Part shown: positions 48,121 to 56,204 of the stretch, piece after piece
Layout: each line of letters begins with the position of its first letter
How positions within the stretch are numbered: position 1 is the stretch's first letter
Assembly (NCBI RefSeq): GCF_000230975.2
Contig: NC_021172.1
Location: forward strand, 3,038,001 to 3,102,000
Direction: 5' to 3'
Length of the DNA stretch: 64,000 bases
Source of the DNA: Hyphomicrobium denitrificans 1NES1
GTDB taxonomy: Bacteria; Pseudomonadota; Alphaproteobacteria; Rhizobiales; Hyphomicrobiaceae
The notes under the pieces: model-generated
What the model was told of the DNA's origin: nothing
Database searches by the model: none
What the model saw: the letters and a program-made list of their open reading frames with translations, nothing else
Translations under genes and position numbers: made by a program

Positions 48121-49746
48121 TCAGTGATGATCGGCCGCCGCGATGCGCGGCAGCGTTTCATACGAGTGGAACGCCGGCGGCGAAGGTAACGTCCATTCGA
48201 GCGTCGTTGCGCCGATGCCCCAAGGGTTGCTCGCTGCCTTCTCCTTGCGGATGAAATAAGCGTAGAACATGGAAGCCAGGAACACGAGAAGACCAGCGGT
48301 CGTGATGTACGACCCGATCGACGAGATTCGGTTCCAGAAGGCAAACCCCTCAGGATAATCCGCGTAGTGGCGCGGCATGCCCGACAAGCCAAGGAAATGC
48401 TGCGGAAAGAACAGCACGTTGGCGCCGATAAACGTCAGCCAGAAGTGCACCTTGCCCCAGAACTCGCTGTACATGTAGCCCGTCATCTTGGGGAACCAGT
48501 AATACCAGCCCGCAAAGATCGAGAACACCGCTCCGAGCGACAGCACATAGTGGAAGTGCGCCACGACGTAATAGGTGTTGTGGATCGAGCGGTCGATGCC
48601 GGCGTTGGCGCACATGACACCCGTGACACCGCCGATGGTGAACAGGAAGATGAAGCCGAGCGCCCAGATCATAGGTACCCTGAACTGGATCGAACCGCCC
48701 CACATCGTGGCGATCCACGAGAAGATCTTCACACCCGTCGGAACGGCGATGACCATCGTCGCGAACATGAAGTAAGCCTGCGTGTCGACGCTCAGACCGG
48801 CAGTGTACATGTGGTGCGCCCACACGACGAAGCCGACGAGGCCGATGGCGACCATCGCATAAGCCATGCCGAGGTAACCGAAGATCGGCTTGCGCGAAAA
48901 CGTCGAGACAATGTGGCTGATCATGCCGAAGCCCGGCAGGATGAGAATGTAAACTTCTGGGTGACCGAAGAACCAGAACAAGTGTGCATAGAGCAGCGGG
49001 TCGCCGCCGCCTGCCGGATCATAGAACGTCGTGCCGAAGTTACGGTCGGTGAGCAGCATTGTAATCGCGCCCGCGAGAACCGGCAAAGACAGAAGCAGCA
49101 GGAACGCGGTCACGAGCACAGACCAGGCGAAGAGCGGCATCTTATGCAGCGTCATTCCCGGAGCGCGCATGTTGAAGATGGTGGTGATGAAGTTGATGGC
49201 ACCGAGGATCGAAGAGGCGCCCGCAACGTGCAGGAAGAGGATCGCGAAGTCGACGGACGGTCCCGGGTGTCCGATCTTGCTCGACAGCGGCGCGACGATG
49301 ATCCATCCCGTGCCAACACCGTTTGCGTCTGCCGTACCCGGCACGAACAGCGAGATCAGCAGCAGAATCATCGCGACCGGCAGCAGCCAGAACGAGATGT
49401 TGTTCATGCGCGGGAAGGCCATATCCGGCGCCCCGATCATCAGCGGCACGAGCCAGTTGCCGAAGCCGCCGATCATTGCCGGCATGACCATCAGGAACAC
49501 CATGAACAGGCCATGACCCGTGACGAATACGTTGTAGACGCCGGGATTCGCAAAGTACTGAAGGCCGGGCTCCTGGAGCTCCAAACGCATCATCAACGAC
49601 AGGAACGTGCCGATGCACCCTGCGAACATCGCGAACAATAAGTACATCGTGCCGATGTCTTTATGGTTCGTCGAGCAGAACCAGCGTCTGAAGAAACCGG
49701 GAGCGTGATCGTGACTGCCTCCCGCTGCGTATGCTGTGCTTCCCAT
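48121..49746 (-). CDS. ctaD: Cytochrome c oxidase subunit I (aa3 type)
   Basis: A 541-residue haem-copper oxidase subunit. Haem a ligands His78 and His399, haem a3 ligand His397, CuB ligands His262, His311 and His312, and the His262-Tyr266 crosslink pair are all present. The proton-channel residues Glu264 (GHPEVY) and Lys340 ([15 protein letters not shown]) and the D-channel stretch [12 protein letters not shown] are kept. Unusual: the sequence before the haem histidines is [14 protein letters not shown] (Asn390 where Asp is usual), and [10 protein letters not shown] has His460 where a second Arg is usual. Confidence 0.98.
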   Translation of the reverse strand: MGSTAYAAGGSHDHAPGFFRRWFCSTNHKDIGTMYLLFAMFAGCIGTFLSLMMRLELQEPGLQYFANPGVYNVFVTGHGLFMVFLMVMPAMIGGFGNWLVPLMIGAPDMAFPRMNNISFWLLPVAMILLLISLFVPGTADANGVGTGWIIVAPLSSKIGHPGPSVDFAILFLHVAGASSILGAINFITTIFNMRAPGMTLHKMPLFAWSVLVTAFLLLLSLPVLAGAITMLLTDRNFGTTFYDPAGGGDPLLYAHLFWFFGHPEVYILILPGFGMISHIVSTFSRKPIFGYLGMAYAMVAIGLVGFVVWAHHMYTAGLSVDTQAYFMFATMVIAVPTGVKIFSWIATMWGGSIQFRVPMIWALGFIFLFTIGGVTGVMCANAGIDRSIHNTYYVVAHFHYVLSLGAVFSIFAGWYYWFPKMTGYMYSEFWGKVHFWLTFIGANVLFFPQHFLGLSGMPRHYADYPEGFAFWNRISSIGSYITTAGLLVFLASMFYAYFIRKEKAASNPWGIGATTLEWTLPSPPAFHSYETLPRIAAADHH

Positions 49747-49805
49747 AATCCTAGAGCCCTTGTCCCGGAAGTTTCCCTGATCGTGTATTTGTTACGCCGG
49801 AAGCG

Positions 49806-49822
49806 GCGGGCGCGACGCCCGC
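49806..49822. other. Small GC-rich hairpin between ctaC and ctaD
   Basis: GCGGGCG (49806-49812) and CGCCCGC (49816-49822) pair across a 3-base loop, just after the ctaC stop. It has no T-run on the minus strand and more likely marks message processing or stability than termination within the operon. Confidence 0.45.
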
Positions 49823-49840
49823 GGGCCGGCAAACCATCGA

Positions 49841-50818
49841 CTACTGAGCTGCTGCCACCGACTGGTTGGCGTGCGCCGCTGCATCGTCGTCCAAAATCTG
49901 CTGGGCTTTCTTCTTATCCTTCGCCTTCAGCGCAGCCATCCAGGAATCATAGACCGGCTGATCGACAACACGGACGACGATCGGCATTGCGGAATGCAGC
50001 TTGCCGCAAAGAACCGAGCACTGACCTCTGAAAGTGCCGATCTTCTCCGCCTTGAACCAAACCGCCGAAGTGCGTCCCGGGACCGCCTGCATTTTCACGC
50101 CGAACGACGGGATCGTCCAAGCATGAATGACATCGTTCGACGTCACCAGCATCGTGACAACTTTGTTGACCGGAACCGCGATTTCCTGATCAACCGTCAA
50201 GCGCCGCAGCTTATGATCTTCCGCCCATATCGGCCGCGAGTCCTCATACTGAGCTTTCGTCAGCGCGGTGCCCGTCAACGACCCGTATTTCTTGTCGTAG
50301 GCGTCGTCGCCCATTTTGGCGCGCAAAACGTCCTCGTCATTGACCATGTTGGACGTAACGGTGACCTTGTCGTCCAGGTACTCATGCTCCCAGAACCATG
50401 CGTTGCCGGTCGCCTTGATCGTCACATCGGGCTTGGGGAACGAGTATTGGTTAAAGAGCAGGTGGAAAGAGGGGATGGCGATGCTGACTAGGATGAGGAT
50501 CGGAATGATTGTCCACGCAACCTCAAGCATGGTGTTGTGGGTCGTACGAGAGGGCGTCGGGTTCCTTTTCTCGTTGAAGCGGAGCATCACCCAAATCATC
50601 AACACGAGGACGAACAGGGTAATTACGACGATAATCGTATTGACCACATGAAACAGACTGGTGAGCTGATCCATGATCGGAGACGCGGAAGCCTGAAGAC
50701 CAAGTTCACCGTCGGTTGGCTGCCCGAGTCCGGCAAGCGCCGGGGTCAAACCGCTGAAAGCCATCGCCAAGCACGCGATCGCCAAGACGGCGACCGCACT
50801 GAGCATCCTCTTAGACAT
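49841..50818 (-). CDS. ctaC: Cytochrome c oxidase subunit II
   Basis: A 325-residue subunit: signal peptide (VAVLAIACLAMAFSGLTPALA), two membrane helices (about 55-80 and 98-118) and a periplasmic cupredoxin domain. CuA ligands are His232 (VIHAWTIPSFGVK), Cys267, Cys271, His275 and Met278 in CSVLCGKLHSAMP. A roughly 45-residue insert (about 160-205) sits between the first strands. The residue between the CuA cysteines is Val269 where Glu is usual. The C-terminal 40 residues are charged and Ala-rich. It is the first gene of the oxidase run. Confidence 0.97.
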   Translation of the reverse strand: MSKRMLSAVAVLAIACLAMAFSGLTPALAGLGQPTDGELGLQASASPIMDQLTSLFHVVNTIIVVITLFVLVLMIWVMLRFNEKRNPTPSRTTHNTMLEVAWTIIPILILVSIAIPSFHLLFNQYSFPKPDVTIKATGNAWFWEHEYLDDKVTVTSNMVNDEDVLRAKMGDDAYDKKYGSLTGTALTKAQYEDSRPIWAEDHKLRRLTVDQEIAVPVNKVVTMLVTSNDVIHAWTIPSFGVKMQAVPGRTSAVWFKAEKIGTFRGQCSVLCGKLHSAMPIVVRVVDQPVYDSWMAALKAKDKKKAQQILDDDAAAHANQSVAAAQ

Positions 50819-51005
50819 CCCTTCGCTCCCAATATGTCAGCCCAGGCCATCTGCCGGTCCGACAATCTCCCATTTCCGATATGCCGTCGGCGTATCGTCC
50901 CCGTCGATTTTTGCCCGGTTTTTTCAACCGAGAACGCCTTCATCTAAGCGCCGAACCCACCCTTCACCTGCTAAGGCAGGTTGATAAAGAGCACAAGCGG
51001 CTCAA

Positions 51006-51019
51006 TTGACTCAAGTCAA
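51006..51019. promoter_or_regulatory. Candidate FNR/FixK-type box
   Basis: TTGACTCAAGTCAA matches the CRP/FNR half-site core TTGA-N6-TCAA exactly, and its outer arms are symmetric (TTGAC/GTCAA). The usual FNR consensus is TTGAT-N4-ATCAA, so the fifth position differs. It lies 188 bases upstream of the ctaC start and 256 bases upstream of the divergent gene. Confidence 0.45.
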
Positions 51020-51109
51020 GTCTATGCGGCATTTGTTCGCGAAAATATCGCGCGGCAGGCAAGCGAACCATCTTAGCGCACTGCACCGAAATGTTTGCCG
51101 GAAGGAACA

Positions 51110-51125
51110 GAATTCGGCCGAATTC
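51110..51125. promoter_or_regulatory. 16-bp perfect palindrome
   Basis: GAATTCGGCCGAATTC is a perfect inverted repeat without a spacer, about 150 bases upstream of the locus-B-like start. It may be an operator; no known regulator motif is recognised. Confidence 0.35.
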
Positions 51126-51274
51126 GTGGCCGACGAAGCGGCCTCTTCTGCGAACAACGGCTCCGTACAGTGGGCAATGCCTGCGATATCAGGGAAACGC
51201 TCTTGCCAACTCACAAACGACGCTTTCTCGGCCGCGTCTTGATTCTGCATCTCGGGCGCGCCGGAGCACGGGCC

Positions 51275-51808
51275 GTGCACCGGTCCTCATCTGCGATTGT
51301 TCTTGCGATGATCTTCGCAGTTGCACAAGCGATGCCGTCCTCAATCACCTCAGATACCGCTTTCGCCGTCGACGCCCCGGAAGGAACCGTTAAATCGCAG
51401 CACGGCGATTGGCAGGTCGTCTGCAAGGACCCGCCGCCGGGATCAAAAAATCCTGTCTGCGCGCTCGTCCAGAGCGTCACCGCCGAGGACAAGAACAACA
51501 TCGGACTGACCGTCTATTTCCAGAAATTTTCAAACGGAACGCGTGTGCTTCGCGTCTTTGCTCCGCTCGGCGTTCTGCTGCCGCCAGGCCTCGGGCTAAA
51601 GATTGACGACAAGGACGTCGGGCATGCGCCCTTCCTGCGTTGCCACAGCTTTGCATGCTATGCCCAGGTCGTCGTCGATGACCCGCTCATAGAGCGCCTG
51701 AAGAACGGTAAAACGGCAATTTTCATAATTTTCCAGACCGAGGAAGCGGGTATCGGCATCCCGATCTCCCTCAAGGGCTTCGGAGAGGCCATGGGCGAGC
51801 TTCAATAG
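51275..51808 (+). CDS. Invasion-associated locus B family protein
   Basis: GTG 51275, eight bases after GGAG, gives 177 residues with a signal peptide ending near TAFA/VDAPEG. The mature domain begins GDWQVVCKDPPPGSKNPVCALVQSV and contains LRVFAPLGVLLPPGLGLKIDD, FLRCHSFACYAQVVVDDPLIERLKNGKTAIFIIF and PISLKGFGEAMGEL, the pattern of the IalB family. Two cysteine pairs suit periplasmic disulfides. The family occurs widely in alphaproteobacteria and is not proof of invasiveness. The frame runs back to 51095 but that part has no start signal. Confidence 0.9.
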   Translation: MHRSSSAIVLAMIFAVAQAMPSSITSDTAFAVDAPEGTVKSQHGDWQVVCKDPPPGSKNPVCALVQSVTAEDKNNIGLTVYFQKFSNGTRVLRVFAPLGVLLPPGLGLKIDDKDVGHAPFLRCHSFACYAQVVVDDPLIERLKNGKTAIFIIFQTEEAGIGIPISLKGFGEAMGELQ

Positions 51809-51878
51809 TCGCTCCGACGGCGCGGGGACGCGCGACGAACGCTTGTTTGGTGGACAGCAAAATCGGATCTGCGCTCGG

Positions 51879-52304
51879 TCAGGCGACCTTACGCTCGTAG
51901 CCCTCGGTGTCCGCTTCTCCGCGGTCGAGAAGTATCAGGGTGTCCCGAGCCCGTCTGGCCGGCATCGGCAACACGATCGGAGCAATGGACTGCGTGGCCG
52001 TACTTGCCGCCGCAGCCATGCGCGGAGCCACATCCGCGCAGTTTCCGATCATCGTCTGCCAGAGCTCAGCATTTGCGCTCGCCACATCCATCGGCGAGGA
52101 GGGCCGGAGTATCTGATGAGTCCAACGAAGGACAGCCTGCGCCTGCCGAGCCTGAAGTCCCGCCAGCTCTAACTGGCTGCCTCCGATGGCCTTCAGGCAG
52201 GGCTGCCAGAAGAATGACGTCGTGTCGATCGTATCGAACAGAATTTGATAAAAAGAATAGTAAGGTGAAGTACTTCTCGGAGCTTGCTCCGTACAACCCG
52301 TCAT
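51879..52304 (-). CDS. Small protein, possibly phasin-like
   Basis: A 141-residue product from ATG 52304, which has GGGAGGACG eight bases upstream, a strong site. The central part (FWQPCLKAIGGSQLELAGLQARQAQAVLRWTHQIL..PMDVASANAELWQTMI) is helical and resembles phasin proteins that coat PHB granules, by its LELAGLQARQAQAVL and spacing to the ELWQ segment. The match is by eye and weak. It converges on the locus-B-like gene. Confidence 0.62.
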   Translation of the reverse strand: MTGCTEQAPRSTSPYYSFYQILFDTIDTTSFFWQPCLKAIGGSQLELAGLQARQAQAVLRWTHQILRPSSPMDVASANAELWQTMIGNCADVAPRMAAAASTATQSIAPIVLPMPARRARDTLILLDRGEADTEGYERKVA

Positions 52305-52663
52305 TTTTGCGTCCTCCCAGACACAAACTACTTTGTAAAATACTCGGTGACGCCTGTACTTCGATCCGTTTAATTCTACGAGGCTTCAGATGCGCCACTC
52401 ATGTCTTTGATTTAGCATGCCAATGCGACGATAGCATTTCACAGCTGCGTGCTCCGTCTACGGTCAGATGGCCAATCCTGAACTAAATTTGGGGTGTCCT
52501 GTCGGCAAAGCAATGGCACGCCGCCAAAGAAGGGAACTCTTCTCACCGACAAAGGAGTTTTTTCTCGAACATCCTTCTTTGTTCCGATTGACGAGCCAAT
52601 ACACATACTATCGTTATAGTCACCTTGGTTAATAAAGTTACTTCGTGAATTTTGAGTTTGTGA
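52305..52663. other. 359-bp intergenic region before bcsS
   Basis: An AT-rich stretch between divergent genes with no supportable gene. It contains an 8-base inverted repeat AAAGAAGG (52526-52533) / CCTTCTTT (52573-52580), and a TATAGT hexamer (52615-52620) with no well-placed -35. Presumed to hold the promoters of both neighbours. Confidence 0.7.
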
Positions 52664-53524
52664 ATGCGGCCGTGTTCGGGGGTCGAAGACTGGTGGCGTA
52701 GTACTGTAATCGTGGGCGCAAGCGCCGCGGCGGCGCTGCATCTCTTGCCGATGGCCCCGGCATCCGCACAATCAATCGATCCACCGACCGATCAACCCCA
52801 GACAGTCTATGGATGGCGCGAAACGTGGGCGGGCGTCGACGCGGCGCACAATCAATGGCTGGCCTATTCCGGGATTACTGTCGCTCCGTGGAGCCGAGAC
52901 ATCTATAGCGACGGGTTGCGTCTGCGCATTGGCGGCGGATATGGCCAATACAGCTACGATGGTCGGGCGCCGCGAGAGCCTTGTGGAGACGCGACGCAGA
53001 ACGACGCCTGCACGGAACAGACCCGGGAGCGCCGCGAATACACGGTCCAGCACGCCTATGCTGAGATGCTTATCGGCTACTATCTGCGGCTCGGCACATT
53101 GACAGCGAAAGCGTTCGCTGGTGCGTCGATGTCATCGGAACGGCACTTAATTGACGATCCTGCGGATGATCATGATGGAACCGAATACGGCTTTAAAGGT
53201 GCACTCGAGCTGTGGCTCGACATGGATGACCGCACATGGACGTCGCTCGATCTGAGCTACGCGACGGCGCGCGACGAAACATCGTCGCGCTGGCGCGCAG
53301 GTTGGCGTATCGCGCCACATGTGTCCATCGGACCAGAGCTTCGCTATGACAAGAACATCGAAACGGGCGACGACAATTGGAACGGTCGGAGCGGACTCTT
53401 CGTGCACTACGATTGGATTGGCGGCGAAGTCTCACTTGCTGGCGGCGTATCGGGCCGTGTCTCTGACTGGGAGGCGACGGACGTCTCGCCCTACGGTACG
53501 CTGAACGTGCTATTTCAGTTCTAG
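52664..53524 (+). CDS. bcsS: BcsS-like beta-barrel protein (cellulose biosynthesis)
   Basis: A 286-residue protein with an N-terminal signal peptide (VIVGASAAAALHLLPMAPASAQ) and a beta-rich remainder: GVDAAHNQWLAYSGITVAPWSRDIYSDGLRLRIGGGYGQYSYDG, YTVQHAYAEMLIGYYLRLGTLTAKAFAGASMS and the closing VSPYGTLNVLFQF, which ends in Phe as outer-membrane barrels do. The opening WxGxxxxxxGWLAYSG-like blocks fit the alphaproteobacterial BcsS family. No cellulose synthase gene is in the window. Its role in export is unproven. Confidence 0.85.
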   Translation: MRPCSGVEDWWRSTVIVGASAAAALHLLPMAPASAQSIDPPTDQPQTVYGWRETWAGVDAAHNQWLAYSGITVAPWSRDIYSDGLRLRIGGGYGQYSYDGRAPREPCGDATQNDACTEQTRERREYTVQHAYAEMLIGYYLRLGTLTAKAFAGASMSSERHLIDDPADDHDGTEYGFKGALELWLDMDDRTWTSLDLSYATARDETSSRWRAGWRIAPHVSIGPELRYDKNIETGDDNWNGRSGLFVHYDWIGGEVSLAGGVSGRVSDWEATDVSPYGTLNVLFQF

Positions 53525-53571
53525 CGTGGCCTCGGCGATCCTCGCCGGTTGACGAGAGGAAGCGAACGGCG

Positions 53572-53874
53572 ATGACAAAGGCAACTGCGGCCGCTGCAGT
53601 CTTGATGGCCGCCTTCATTTCGACGCTTGTCCCCCAGCCTGCCCATGCCGGGTCATGCTCGGCCACTGCGATTATGGCGCGGGGAGAAGAATCCCGTTTC
53701 GTTTGGCTTGCGAAGGTCAAAGCCAGGGCGCTTTGGCGGCAGAAGGTTCGCGCGATGCCAAGCCTCGGCCCGGATTATGCGAACTGGGCGCGTGCGCAAA
53801 ACACAGAGGAACGCTGCCTTACCGGCGGCGCAGGCACCATCTGCATATTTACAGGCACGCCATGTCTCCCTTGA
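53572..53874 (+). CDS. Small secreted cysteine-containing protein
   Basis: A 100-residue product: clear signal peptide (AAAAVLMAAFISTLVPQPAHA) cleaved before GSCSA, then a mature domain of about 73 residues with ARGEESRFVWLAKVKARALWRQKVR and cysteines in GSCSA, ERCLTGG, TICIFTG and PCLP, four in all, enough for two disulfides. The family is unknown to me, but similar small exported proteins occur in alphaproteobacteria. It lies 47 bases after bcsS on the same strand, so they may be cotranscribed. A long frame in another register nearby is a shadow. Confidence 0.72.
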   Translation: MTKATAAAAVLMAAFISTLVPQPAHAGSCSATAIMARGEESRFVWLAKVKARALWRQKVRAMPSLGPDYANWARAQNTEERCLTGGAGTICIFTGTPCLP

Positions 53875-54070
53875 TCCGCAGGTCCGCAGTAACCTGACGG
53901 TATCTCTTTACCCGGATATCGACGCGGTGCTCACCGAGTACATTAATTGTGAGTGGCGTTGCGCGCCGCAGCGTTATAGCTGTCTCTGTGCGCGGGAGAC
54001 GCATCGGATCCGTGCAAACTTGACCGCATAAGCTTGCAAATCCGCGCGGCCCTCGGCCGGGCGGTGGAGA

Positions 54071-54108
54071 GAGGAGCGGTGGGCTGCGGGACCTATCGCT
54101 CCTCTTTT
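54071..54108 (+). terminator. Probable intrinsic terminator downstream of small secreted protein gene
   Basis: GAGGAGCG (54071-54078) and CGCTCCTC (54097-54104) form an 8-bp stem with an 18-base loop, followed by TTTT. Located about 200 bases after the stop at 53874. Confidence 0.5.
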
Positions 54109-54295
54109 GCTGGAGCCTAACTCTTTGCCGCCTCCGAAGTTCGAAACCGGCGCATGCTCCATTCGAAAATTATCGCATATAATTCAAATACTTAATTTAT
54201 GCTCGTGCTCTCGTACAGCGCGATACAGCATGCCCTTGATTTTTTGCAAAACGAACATCTATTCGCCTTGACGATACCGCAATCCTACGACAAAC

Positions 54296-54309
54296 AGAAC
54301 GCGCGTTCT
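54296..54309. promoter_or_regulatory. 14-bp palindrome, candidate TetR operator
   Basis: AGAACGCGCGTTCT is a perfect palindrome, 42 bases before the ATG of the TetR regulator at 54352. TetR-family proteins often bind palindromes of this size at the promoter of their own operon, so it is a candidate operator for the tetR-adaptor-RND unit. Confidence 0.5.
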
Positions 54310-54351
54310 TTTATTAATGCCTTCTATTGAACGGAAGCGCGGTCTTCGCAG

Positions 54352-54993
54352 ATGCCAAAACTCAAGCCTGACACGCATCGCGCTCGGCGTGAACACATTC
54401 TCGACGCCGCGCTTACCTGTTTCGCTCGCGGCGGTTTCCACGCGACGACGATGCAATCCATTTGCCGGGAAGCCGGCATTAGCCCGGGCGCTCTCTACGT
54501 CTACTTCGACAGTAAGGAAGCGCTCATTGCCGGACTTTGCGAACGCGATCGAGCGGAGTTCGCAGAGCGGTTTGCGAGGCTTGCCGAAGCCCCCGACTTT
54601 CTCGAAGCGCTGGCGGCAATCGGTGAACACTACCTCGTTGCGGAATCTCCGGAGAAACAACGTTTCGTCGTTGAAATGGGGGTCGAGGCGACGCGCAATC
54701 CGCGCATCGCCGAGATCTTCATGAGCGTCGACAAATATTGCTCCGACAGCTTCGAAGCGCTCTTTCAGCGTCTAAAGGACGAGGGCCGCATCGCGCCGCG
54801 CGTCGACATTCCGACACTTGCAAAAGTCTTCAACGTGCTCGGCGACGGCATGTTCTGGCGGCGTGCCATCGAGCCCAAAGCAGACATGCGCGCGGTTTTG
54901 CCGGTCGTGATCGAAATGGTCGGCACACTGCTCAATCCTACCGAGGGCCTCGCTTCGAGCCATAAGCCCTCCGCTTTCGAGGTGCGTCGATGA
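54352..54993 (+). CDS. TetR-family transcriptional regulator
   Basis: A 213-residue regulator. The N-terminal helix-turn-helix is REHILDAALTCFARGGFHATTMQSICREAGISPGALYVYFDSKEALI (about 14-60), the standard TetR signature. The C-terminal ligand domain is unassigned. It overlaps the next gene by 4 bases (ATGA), so it heads and probably represses the efflux operon; substrates of the pump are candidate inducers. Confidence 0.96.
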   Translation: MPKLKPDTHRARREHILDAALTCFARGGFHATTMQSICREAGISPGALYVYFDSKEALIAGLCERDRAEFAERFARLAEAPDFLEALAAIGEHYLVAESPEKQRFVVEMGVEATRNPRIAEIFMSVDKYCSDSFEALFQRLKDEGRIAPRVDIPTLAKVFNVLGDGMFWRRAIEPKADMRAVLPVVIEMVGTLLNPTEGLASSHKPSAFEVRR

Positions 54994-56204
54994 GCTTCGG
55001 AAAATTCATAACTACGCTTGCCGTGGTTGGAGCGGTTGCGGGCGCCGGATACATCTTCACCGAAAAGAGCCATACGGCCGCTATCCAGGCAGCGCGATTG
55101 GAGGCTGCGAAGCCGACTGTCGCTCCGGCAATCACGGTTTCCAAAGTGACAACGAATGATTTCGTCGAAACGGCCGTCGTTTCCGGCTCACTCATTCCGC
55201 GTGAAGAGATTCTTGTTTCGCCGGAGATTGAAGGCTTACGCGTGCTCGAACTCCTGGCGGACGAAGGCGATCGCGTAAAGAAAGGTCAGGTTCTGGCGCG
55301 GCTCGTCTCCGAACAGATCGACGCGCAGCTTGCCCAGAACCAAGCGAACCTCGCACGTTCGAACGCCGCGATCGCACAGGCGGAAAGTCAGATCGCGCAG
55401 GCCGAAGCGCAAGCCAAAGAGGCTGCCGCGCAGCTCGAACGTGCCGAGCCTTTGAAGAAATCCGGCTATCTTTCAGGTTCCACATACGATCAGCGCGAGA
55501 GTGCCGCACGTACGACCGCAGCCCAGCTCGTCGCCGCACGTGATGGACTGACAGCTGCTAAAGCCGAGAAGGCACAAGTCGAAGCTCAGGGCCGCGAGCT
55601 TCTGTGGCGGCGAAGCAATACGGACGTGACTGCTCCCCAGGACGGCGTCATCAGCCGCCGTACCGCACGCATGGGCGCGCTCGCATCGTCGGTCGGCGAG
55701 CCGATGTTCCGCATCATCCAGAACGGCGAAATCGAACTCGATGCCGAGATCGTCGAGACCGAGTTGAAGAACGTCAAGATCGGCCAAAAAGCCATCGTAA
55801 GCGTGCCGCAGATCGGCGACTTCGAGGGAAAGGTACGGCTCGTTTCGCCGGAGGTCGACAAGACGACGCGTCTCGGGCGCGTGAAAGTTTTCCTGGGATC
55901 CAATCCGCAACTCAGGATCGGAACTTATGCACACGGTCTCATCGAGACAGCGCATAGCCGCGGCCTTGGCGTGCCGACGTCGGCTGTGACATTCGATCAG
56001 GGCTCCACATACGTACAGGCTGTCAGCGCCAATAAGGTCAAAAAGCAAACGATCCAGATTGGGCTGATCAGCGGCGACCTCATCGAAGTCAAGGAAGGCC
56101 TCCACGAGGGCGATCTGGTCGTGACACGTGCCGGCACGTTTCTCCGCGATGGTGATGTCGTGCGTCCGGTCATGCCCGAAGCCAAGCTGAGCGAGGCCCG
56201 CTGA
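54990..56204 (+). CDS. RND efflux periplasmic adaptor (membrane fusion protein)
   Basis: A 404-residue HlyD/AcrA-type protein. N-terminal membrane anchor or signal (FITTLAVVGAVAGAGYIF), a barrel-sandwich start (LISPEIEGLRVLELLADEGDRVKKGQVLARL), a long coiled-coil hairpin (QANLARSNAAIAQAESQIAQAEAQAKEAAAQLERAE) and the membrane-proximal half (GLISGDLIEVKEGLHEGDLVVTRAG). It bridges the RND pump and an outer-membrane channel. It overlaps tetR and the RND gene. Confidence 0.96.
   Translation: MSFGKFITTLAVVGAVAGAGYIFTEKSHTAAIQAARLEAAKPTVAPAITVSKVTTNDFVETAVVSGSLIPREEILVSPEIEGLRVLELLADEGDRVKKGQVLARLVSEQIDAQLAQNQANLARSNAAIAQAESQIAQAEAQAKEAAAQLERAEPLKKSGYLSGSTYDQRESAARTTAAQLVAARDGLTAAKAEKAQVEAQGRELLWRRSNTDVTAPQDGVISRRTARMGALASSVGEPMFRIIQNGEIELDAEIVETELKNVKIGQKAIVSVPQIGDFEGKVRLVSPEVDKTTRLGRVKVFLGSNPQLRIGTYAHGLIETAHSRGLGVPTSAVTFDQGSTYVQAVSANKVKKQTIQIGLISGDLIEVKEGLHEGDLVVTRAGTFLRDGDVVRPVMPEAKLSEAR

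Larger units (their letters stand above)
50819..51274. other. 456-bp divergent intergenic region (ctaC / ialB-like)
   Basis: Between the divergent starts of ctaC and the locus-B-like gene there is no supportable gene. The ORF that extends the locus-B-like gene back to 51095 is low-confidence and lacks a site. The region holds the FNR-type palindrome at 51006-51019, the 16-bp palindrome at 51110-51125, and presumably both promoters. Confidence 0.75.
53875..54351. other. 477-bp intergenic region before the tetR gene
   Basis: No supportable gene. It holds a terminator-like hairpin (54071-54108), an AT-rich zone around 54160-54225 and a 14-bp palindrome (54296-54309). A frame in the first part encodes a Cys-rich tail (NCEWRCAPQRYSCLCA) only because of a shadow register. 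Confidence 0.75.

Noticed and set aside
48367..49641. 424-codon open frame on the plus strand opposite ctaD
   Set aside because: Antisense to a fully conserved oxidase gene; composition (Arg, His, Glu-rich) is that of a GC-rich shadow frame.
52588..52620. TTGACG and TATAGT as a promoter for bcsS
   Set aside because: The spacing is 21 bases, too long for a standard promoter.
53875..54031. Continuation of a shifted frame beyond the small secreted protein, ending in a Cys-rich tail
   Set aside because: The shift would need a frameshift within a gene that already has a complete domain and stop; no supporting evidence.
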